Shown: positions 20,770 through 25,842 of the stretch, piece after piece
How positions within the stretch are numbered: the stretch's first letter is position 1
Layout: every line of letters begins with the position of its first letter
Assembly (NCBI GenBank): GCA_964416305.1
Contig: CAYQDM010000031.1
Span: forward strand, 1 to 25,842
Source of the DNA: Acidaminobacter sp964416305
GTDB lineage: Bacteria > Bacillota > Clostridia > Peptostreptococcales > Acidaminobacteraceae
Length of the DNA: 25,842 nt
Direction: 5' to 3'
Program-made: the position numbers and the translations under genes
The notes under the pieces: generated by a model
What the model was told of the DNA's origin: nothing
Seen by the model: only the letters and a program-made list of their open reading frames with translations
The model's database searches: none

Positions 20770-22764
20770 ATGACAGCAAAAGGCTCATTCTACATCACTA
20801 CCCCCATCTACTACCCAAGCTCGAAACTCCACATAGGCCACACCTATACCACAGTCGCCGCAGACGTCATGGCCAGGTACAAGCGTGCCCAGGGCTTCGA
20901 CGTCATGTTCCTGACCGGCACAGACGAGCACGGACAAAAGATTGAAAACGTCGCGAAGGCTCAGGGCAAGGCACCTAAAGAATTCCTCGACAAAGTCGTC
21001 GCGGAAATCAAAGACCTCTGGAAAGTCATGGAGATCTCCTACGACAAATTCATCCGCACCACGGACGACTACCATGAGCGCCGCGTACAGATGATGTTCG
21101 AGAAGCTCTACGAAAAAGGCGACATCTACAAAGGTACCTACGAGGGCATGTACTGCACCCCTTGCGAGTCCTTCTGGACAGAATCCCAGCTTGTGGATCA
21201 CAAGTGCCCGGACTGCGGCCGAGAGGTCACCAAGACCAGTGAGGAAGCTTACTTCTTTAAAATGTCCAAGTACCAGGACCGCCTCCTGGATCTCTTTGAG
21301 AATGTCGAAGGCTTCGCTGAGCCTAAGTCCCGTGTCAACGAAATGGTCAACAACTTCATCAAACCAGGCCTCGAGGACCTCTGCGTCACCCGGACCTCCT
21401 TTGACTGGGGCATCCCGGTTCCGTTTGATCCAAAGCACGTCATCTACGTTTGGCTGGACGCCCTGAGCAACTACGTCACTGCCCTGGGCTACCCGGAAGA
21501 GATGGACGGCGACTTCGCGAAGTTCTGGCCTGCGGACGTTCACCTTGTAGGCAAGGAAATTGTCCGCTTCCACACCATTATCTGGCCGGCCATGCTGATG
21601 GCGCTGGACGTGCCGGTACCTAAGAAGGTCTTCGGCCACGGCTGGATTCTCCTCGAAGGCGGGAAAATGTCAAAATCCAAGGGCAACATTGTCGACCCGG
21701 TCGTCCTGATCGACCGCTATGGCGTTGATGCCCTCAAATACTTCCTCCTGCGCGAGTACTCCTTTGGCCAGGACGGCATCTTTACCAATGAAGTCCTGTT
21801 GAGCCGCCTGAACTCCGACCTGGCGAACGACCTGGGCAACCTGGTTTCCCGCACCATCGCCATGATCGAGAAGTACAATGACGGCCTCATCAAGAAGAGC
21901 AGCGCCGTTACAGCCTTTGACGCTTCCCTGACAGAGCTGGCTGAGGAGACTATCGGCAAAGTGGAGGAGAAGCTCGACAAGCTGGACTTCTCAAATGCCC
22001 TGGACGAAATCTGGAAGCTGGTTCGCCGCACCAACAAATACATTGACGAGACAGCGCCATGGGTCCTCGCCAAGGACGAGCAGCAGAAAGACGTCCTCGA
22101 CACGGTGCTTTATAACCTGGCAGAAGCCATCCGCATAGTGTCCGCGCTCATTCAGCCGTTCATGGTCCACACCTCCCGCAAAATTTGGGATCAGCTTGGT
22201 CTCACAGAGGGCGGCTTGACTAATTGGGACAGCGCCCGCGAGTTTGGCCTGCTGCCGGAAGGTCTGAAGGTAAGCAAGGCGGACGCGCTCTTCCCGCGCA
22301 TCGACATTCCTAAGGAACTCGAGGCGCTCGCCGCTCTGGGCGCACCGGCTGAGGAGCCCGCAAAGGAAGAGAAGAAGGAAGAGGCGCCTTCCAAAGAAGC
22401 TCCTAAAGAAAAGGCTTTTGCCGATGGTCACACTACCCCAGAGTCCCCGGAAATCACCATTGACGAGTTCGCCAAGGTTCAGCTCAAGGTCGCGGAAGTC
22501 GTGGCCTGCGAGCGGCATCCAAACGCGGACAAACTCCTGGTGCTCCAGCTCAAAGTGGGTGAAGAGACGCGCCAGGTCGTCAGCGGTATTTCCAAATTCT
22601 TTGAGCCAGAGGCACTGGTGGGCAGGAAGGTCATCCTCGTCGCCAACCTGAAAGCCGTCAAGCTCCGTGGTGTTGAGTCCCACGGCATGATCCTGGCAGC
22701 CGCGGATGGCGAAGCCCTGGGTCTTTTAACGGTGGATATGCCATCCGGCACGACCGTATCCTAA
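20770..22764 (+). CDS. metG: Methionyl-tRNA synthetase
   Basis: A 664-aa class I synthetase charging tRNA-Met. HIGH is at 21-24, a zinc-binding set C129, C132, C146, C149 (CTPC and CPDC) lies in the connective domain, and KMSKS is at 299-303. After the anticodon-binding helices comes an Ala/Glu/Lys-rich linker and a C-terminal tRNA-binding OB-fold domain (about 555-664, ITIDEFAKVQLKVAEVVACE, ERHPNADKLLVL) that dimerises the enzyme. ATG 20770 follows AAAGGAAG; the frame extends up to 20671, but that lies in the T-box terminator. Third codon positions are almost all C or G, a stronger bias than in neighbouring genes. Confidence 0.98.
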   Translation: MTAKGSFYITTPIYYPSSKLHIGHTYTTVAADVMARYKRAQGFDVMFLTGTDEHGQKIENVAKAQGKAPKEFLDKVVAEIKDLWKVMEISYDKFIRTTDDYHERRVQMMFEKLYEKGDIYKGTYEGMYCTPCESFWTESQLVDHKCPDCGREVTKTSEEAYFFKMSKYQDRLLDLFENVEGFAEPKSRVNEMVNNFIKPGLEDLCVTRTSFDWGIPVPFDPKHVIYVWLDALSNYVTALGYPEEMDGDFAKFWPADVHLVGKEIVRFHTIIWPAMLMALDVPVPKKVFGHGWILLEGGKMSKSKGNIVDPVVLIDRYGVDALKYFLLREYSFGQDGIFTNEVLLSRLNSDLANDLGNLVSRTIAMIEKYNDGLIKKSSAVTAFDASLTELAEETIGKVEEKLDKLDFSNALDEIWKLVRRTNKYIDETAPWVLAKDEQQKDVLDTVLYNLAEAIRIVSALIQPFMVHTSRKIWDQLGLTEGGLTNWDSAREFGLLPEGLKVSKADALFPRIDIPKELEALAALGAPAEEPAKEEKKEEAPSKEAPKEKAFADGHTTPESPEITIDEFAKVQLKVAEVVACERHPNADKLLVLQLKVGEETRQVVSGISKFFEPEALVGRKVILVANLKAVKLRGVESHGMILAAADGEALGLLTVDMPSGTTVS

Positions 22765-22795
22765 CAGCATTTAATATAAATAGGCACGATGTGAT

Positions 22796-22830
22796 CCGGA
22801 GATTATGGGACTTGGTCCCTTGATCTCCGG
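22796..22830. repeat. Strong hairpin between metG and tatD
   Basis: CCGGAGAT (22796-22803) pairs with ATCTCCGG (22823-22830), and inside it GGGAC pairs with GTCCC over a 3-nt loop. No T-run follows, so it is not a standard terminator; it could be a processing or stabilising stem. A TATACT at 22841-22846 with TTGATC (22820-22825, 15-bp spacer) is a weak possible tatD promoter overlapping its right arm. Confidence 0.6.
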
Positions 22831-22881
22831 GCTCAGCGACTATACTTCAAAACGAACAAGAACAAAGAAAAGAGGTAAGAA

Positions 22882-23667
22882 ATGCTCTTTGATTCCCATA
22901 CCCATTTGGATTCGAAAAAATTTGAGAACGACCGTGAGTTTGTCATCAACCGCGCCAAAAGCAACGGCGTTTCGCTGATGGTCAATCCCGGCGCAAGCCT
23001 GGAGAGTTCCATGGATGCCGTCAAGCTGAGCGAGACCTATGACTTCATCTATGCTGCGGTCGGGATTCATCCTCACGACGCGAAAACCATGGATGAGTCC
23101 ATGCTGGCCATGATCGAGAGTCTGGCTAAAAAGGAAAAAGTCGTGGCTATAGGAGAAATTGGCCTCGATTTTCACTATAATTTCTCCGAGCCGGATGTGC
23201 AGCGTAAGTGGTTTGTCGAACAGCTCCACTTGGCGCGGCGCCTTGACATGCCGGTCATCATTCACGACCGGGAGGCCCACGAGGAGATTTTCAAAACGCT
23301 GAGAGCTGAGAGGGCGTTTGATCATGGTGTCCTGATGCACTGCTATTCCTCCAGCGCGGAGCTGGCGAAGGAATACGTGAAATTGGGCGCGTACATCTCC
23401 ATTGCCGGACCGGTGACCTACAAGAATAACCATAAGACTGTAAGCGTGGTGGAGCAGGTGCCGCTGGACCGCCTGCTGATCGAAACCGACGCGCCATACC
23501 TGACGCCCGAGCCGCACAGGGGCAAGCGCAACGAGCCCATGTATGTCCGGCACACCTGCGACATGGTGGCCAAAATCAGGGGCATCTCCCCTGAAGAGGC
23601 CGCCGAGGCCACTTATCAGAACGGACTGCGCTTCTTTGGCATTCAAGACCCGAGGACTGTCAAATGA
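22882..23667 (+). CDS. TatD family metal-dependent hydrolase (putative 3'-5' DNase)
   Basis: A 261-aa amidohydrolase-fold nuclease. Metal ligands are in FDSHTHLD (H6, H8), GEIGLDFHYNFS (the bridging glutamate), IIHDREA, HCYSSS and ETDAPYLTPEPHRGKRNEP. TatD proteins are 3'-5' exonucleases on DNA or RNA; the B. subtilis counterpart at this place is yabD. ATG 22882 follows AAAAGAGG. The stop overlaps the rnmV start by 4 bp. Confidence 0.93.
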   Translation: MLFDSHTHLDSKKFENDREFVINRAKSNGVSLMVNPGASLESSMDAVKLSETYDFIYAAVGIHPHDAKTMDESMLAMIESLAKKEKVVAIGEIGLDFHYNFSEPDVQRKWFVEQLHLARRLDMPVIIHDREAHEEIFKTLRAERAFDHGVLMHCYSSSAELAKEYVKLGAYISIAGPVTYKNNHKTVSVVEQVPLDRLLIETDAPYLTPEPHRGKRNEPMYVRHTCDMVAKIRGISPEEAAEATYQNGLRFFGIQDPRTVK

Positions 23668-24230
23668 TGCGGGTCAAAGAAGTTATAGTCGTCGAAGGCC
23701 GCAGTGACGAACGGGCGGTGAAGCGGGCTGTGGATGCTCAGATCATAGTCACCAGCGGCTACGGCATCAAGGAAACCACCTTTCGCGCCATTGAAGAGGC
23801 GGATCGCCGCTGCGGCGTCATCATCTTCACAGACCCCGACTTCATGGGTGAAAGGATCCGCGAACGCCTCAAACTGCGGGTACCGGGTGCCAAACATGCC
23901 TATCTGTCCAGGGCGGATGCCACTTCAGAAGGGGATATTGGCATAGAGAACGCCAATCCCCAGGCAATTCTGGCAGCGCTCGAAAAGGTCAGAACCTGGG
24001 TGGAGAACCCTGTGGATGTTTTTACGAAGTCAGACTTAATTAAGAACGGCCTGGAGGGGGGACCTGGTGCCCTCGAACGCAGGGATAAAATGGGGAAGCT
24101 TCTCGGCATTGGCTATGGCAATGGCAAGCAATTCCTGCTCAGGCTCAACCGCTTTGGGGTTTCCCGGGAGGAATTCGAAAAGGCGCTGACCGCAATTGAT
24201 CTCGAAAATGGAGGCCCGAAGACATGCTGA
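23664..24230 (+). CDS. rnmV: Ribonuclease M5
   Basis: A 188-aa Toprim-domain endonuclease that matures 5S rRNA in Bacillota. The N-terminal Toprim motif is VIVVEGRSDERAV with catalytic E11, and the DxD pair is in IIFTDPDFMGERIR (D57, D59). The C-terminal half is the DUF4093-type substrate-binding part. ATG 23664 has GAGG 8 nt upstream; ATG 23667 is the alternative. It overlaps tatD by 4 bp and ksgA by 7 bp, so the three form a translationally coupled operon. Confidence 0.94.
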   Translation: MMRVKEVIVVEGRSDERAVKRAVDAQIIVTSGYGIKETTFRAIEEADRRCGVIIFTDPDFMGERIRERLKLRVPGAKHAYLSRADATSEGDIGIENANPQAILAALEKVRTWVENPVDVFTKSDLIKNGLEGGPGALERRDKMGKLLGIGYGNGKQFLLRLNRFGVSREEFEKALTAIDLENGGPKTC

Positions 24231-25084
24231 AGCTCACTTCACCATCCACCATACGCTATATTATGGACAAATATGGCTTCCGCTTTTCGAAAAGCCTGGG
24301 TCAGAACTTCCTGATCGATGAGGGCACCGTGAACCGGATCGTCGCAAACGCAGAGGTCGGCCCTGAGGACGTGGTCCTGGAAATTGGGCCGGGCATTGGT
24401 GTCATGACCCAGGTTCTGGCAGCGCATGCCGAAAAGGTTGTGGCGGTGGAGATCGACTCCAGCCTCCTGCCCGTCCTGAATGAAACGCTGGAGGGGCTCG
24501 AGAACGTCGAGGTCGTCCATGGGGACATTCTGGAGGTCGATGTCAGAGCACTCTTGACAGAACATTTTGGTGATAGAAAGCCCAAGGTGGTCGCCAATCT
24601 GCCCTATTACGTCACGACGCCTATTTTGATGCGGTTTCTCGAGGAGCGGCTGCCTGTTTCTGAGATTGTAGTTATGATCCAGAAGGAGGTCGCCGAGCGG
24701 ATGACGGCATCCCCATCCACTAAGGCGTATGGGTCGCTGTCCATTGCAGTGCAGTATTACTGCGAGGCCAGCGTGGTCCAAAAAGTACCACCGACGGTCT
24801 TCATGCCGCAGCCCAGCGTCGAAAGTCTCGTGATCCGTCTGAAGCTGCGCGAGAAGCCCTGGGTCGAGCTGCTCAATCCGGACTTTTTCTTCAAAGTCGT
24901 TAAAGCGGCCTTTGGCCAGCGGCGCAAGACTTTGCTCAACGCCCTCAGCGCCGGTCTGTCCATGCCGAAGGATAAGATTCTGGAGGCGCTGGAAGCCGTC
25001 GAGATTGCACCGAATCTTCGTGGCGAGGCGCTGACGATTGAGGCCTTTGCAAGGCTCGCGAATGCGTTTGAAGAACTTGAATAA
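24224..25084 (+). CDS. ksgA: 16S rRNA (adenine1518-N6/adenine1519-N6)-dimethyltransferase
   Basis: A 286-aa SAM-dependent enzyme that dimethylates A1518 and A1519 in the 16S 3' hairpin. Motifs: SLGQNFLID (24-32), SAM loop LEIGPGIG (52-59), acidic AVEID (74-78), GDIL (100-103), catalytic NLPYYVTTPI (125-134), and the C-terminal FGQRRKTLLNAL. Loss of this enzyme confers kasugamycin resistance in other bacteria. ATG 24224 follows GGAGG within the end of rnmV. Confidence 0.97.
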   Translation: MLKLTSPSTIRYIMDKYGFRFSKSLGQNFLIDEGTVNRIVANAEVGPEDVVLEIGPGIGVMTQVLAAHAEKVVAVEIDSSLLPVLNETLEGLENVEVVHGDILEVDVRALLTEHFGDRKPKVVANLPYYVTTPILMRFLEERLPVSEIVVMIQKEVAERMTASPSTKAYGSLSIAVQYYCEASVVQKVPPTVFMPQPSVESLVIRLKLREKPWVELLNPDFFFKVVKAAFGQRRKTLLNALSAGLSMPKDKILEALEAVEIAPNLRGEALTIEAFARLANAFEELE

Positions 25085-25103
25085 AACTGATGAACAAGAG
25101 AAA

Positions 25104-25157
25104 AGGTGCCTGATCCCCGTTTCAAAGAACTGGGGATCAGGCACCTCATTTTATTTT
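25104..25157. terminator. Terminator shared by ksgA and recU
   Basis: A perfect 15-bp stem, AGGTGCCTGATCCCC (25104-25118) with GGGGATCAGGCACCT (25132-25146), has a 13-nt loop. The plus-strand tail is CATTTTATTTTT; the minus-strand tail TTTTCTC is weaker. The stem ends 4 bp before the recU stop at 25151, so its T-tail reaches into recU. Confidence 0.88.
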
Positions 25158-25687
25158 TGCTTTTCCTTCATCTTCTCCCGCACGTAGTTGTTGAGAGCCG
25201 GAAGGTAGTTCAGCACCCCCATGGCAGACAGCTCAATCTTGTATTGCTCATTCATGGCATTGTAGGGGATGGATTTGCGCGACTTTCCATAGTAGTAATG
25301 CCGTACGACCTCATAAGGAATGAGGAAGTAAGTGTCATTGAATTTAAAATGTACAATGATAAAGGTCAGCCCGCCCTGTATGTCAATGTCCCGCATGAAC
25401 TCGACCTGATGCTCGTGAATATTGTATAGAGGCAGATTCTTCTGATGTGTCTCCTTGGCTTCAAACGCCACGCCCACACCTTGGATCACGCCTTGAAAGT
25501 CTATGGTGGACTTCTTCTCAAAGTAGGCTTTGGTGATCATGCCGCGCTCGTCCAGCTCCACCACTTTGACGGGTACGTGAATTTTGTCGATCCGCGCCAG
25601 CTGCTTGGAGCGGTAATAGTCGTGGGTCTTCAGGAGCAGCGATTCGAGGGCGTCGCCGCGCAGACCGTGGGATTTCCAGACCGTCAT
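25151..25687 (-). CDS. recU: Holliday junction resolvase RecU
   Basis: A 178-aa nuclease that cuts four-way DNA junctions during recombination and chromosome segregation. The type II restriction-like core has D63 in KKSTIDFQGV and E76-x-K78 in VAFEAKET, the same D-x12-E-x-K spacing as B. subtilis D88/E101/K103; HEHQVEF (91-97) and QGGLTFIIVHF follow as in the family. It is a little shorter than the roughly 200 aa of B. subtilis RecU. ATG 25687 follows AAAGGAAG. RecU is usually next to the penicillin-binding protein gene ponA; here it faces ksgA. Confidence 0.92.
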   Translation of the reverse strand: MTVWKSHGLRGDALESLLLKTHDYYRSKQLARIDKIHVPVKVVELDERGMITKAYFEKKSTIDFQGVIQGVGVAFEAKETHQKNLPLYNIHEHQVEFMRDIDIQGGLTFIIVHFKFNDTYFLIPYEVVRHYYYGKSRKSIPYNAMNEQYKIELSAMGVLNYLPALNNYVREKMKEKQK

Positions 25688-25710
25688 GGTGTCACTTCCT
25701 TTCCGTTACC

Positions 25711-25739
25711 AGTATACACTATCCCGGGGCTCTCTTAAA
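25711..25739 (-). promoter_or_regulatory. Possible promoter of recU
   Basis: On the minus strand TTTAAG (25734-25739), a 17-bp spacer and TATACT (25711-25716). The -35 box is weak. Confidence 0.4.
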
Positions 25740-25763
25740 TACATTAGCCGATGGTCTCCTAAC

Positions 25764-25787
25764 CCAGCCATCCCACCAGCCATCCCA
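25764..25787. repeat. Two tandem 12-bp repeats
   Basis: CCAGCCATCCCA occurs twice in direct tandem upstream of recU. Nothing else is recognised in 25740-25842. Confidence 0.85.
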
Positions 25788-25842
25788 CCCTCCTATTTCC
25801 AAGTGCATGACTTCGTTTCACGGAGTAATCTGAGAATGATAA

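Noticed and set aside
20785..21639. 284-aa minus-strand ORF opposite metG (and a similar one at 21991-22683)
   Set aside because: Both follow from the strong codon bias of metG, which removes stops from the complementary frame; no domains are visible.
24239..25144. 301-aa minus-strand ORF opposite ksgA
   Set aside because: It is the antisense shadow of ksgA with His/Arg/Gln-rich translation typical of non-coding frames.

Overview
The window looks like chromosomal DNA of a low-to-mid GC Gram-positive anaerobe of the Clostridia (Bacillota). The signs are strong GGAGG ribosome-binding sites with many TTG and GTG starts, two tRNA-sensing T-box leaders (serS and metG), an AbrB repressor with a C-terminal CxxC/CxxC tail, RNase M5, RecU, and a gene order that follows the origin-proximal region of Bacillus subtilis (basic amino-acid decarboxylase, darA, holB, ricT, trmN6-like, rsmI, abrB, metG, tatD, rnmV, ksgA). 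I cannot name a species. I see no prophage, insertion sequence, CRISPR array or tRNA gene. Most of the window is ordinary core genome.

Layout. 1-330: end of an rRNA operon (23S-5S spacer, 5S rRNA, terminator). 375-1184: a lone GntR/FCD regulator with its own promoter and terminator. 1243-6382: an NAD-synthesis block, niaR followed by tightly packed nadA-nadB-nadC and a membrane protein of the PTS_EIIC_2/PfoR type, closed by a terminator. 6383-6633: AT-rich intergenic DNA with DnaA-box-like sequences and a promoter. 6634-7855: murI, then a 42-aa ORF coupled to an 83-aa protein resembling sigma-factor region 4. 7942-9555: serS under a T-box. 9741-10919 (minus strand): a class I aminotransferase. 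11051-13252: two small membrane proteins and an Orn/Lys/Arg decarboxylase-family protein.

13367-18479 holds lepB (where B. subtilis has tmk), darA, holB, ricT with a long charged tail, a terminator, a trmN6-like methyltransferase and rsmI. 18612-20141 (minus strand): abrB, a DUF948-like membrane protein and an unrecognised 138-aa protein. 20268-20345: a compact inverted/direct repeat. 20397-22764: metG under a methionine T-box. 22882-25084: tatD-rnmV-ksgA with overlapping ends. 25151-25687 (minus strand): recU.

How the parts fit. NiaR, a niacin-responsive repressor, sits directly upstream of the quinolinate route to NAD (NadB makes iminoaspartate, NadA makes quinolinate, NadC makes nicotinate mononucleotide), so the block is probably self-regulated. 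The PTS_EIIC_2 protein at its end has no assigned role and is one of the more interesting leads. The rRNA theme recurs: 5S rRNA at the left end, and its expected maturase RNase M5 plus the 16S methyltransferases RsmI and KsgA to the right. No unmistakably new system is visible. The best candidates for a second look are the nad-linked membrane protein, the mini-sigma4 pair, the RicT tail, the 20268-20345 repeat and the DnaA-box-like cluster.
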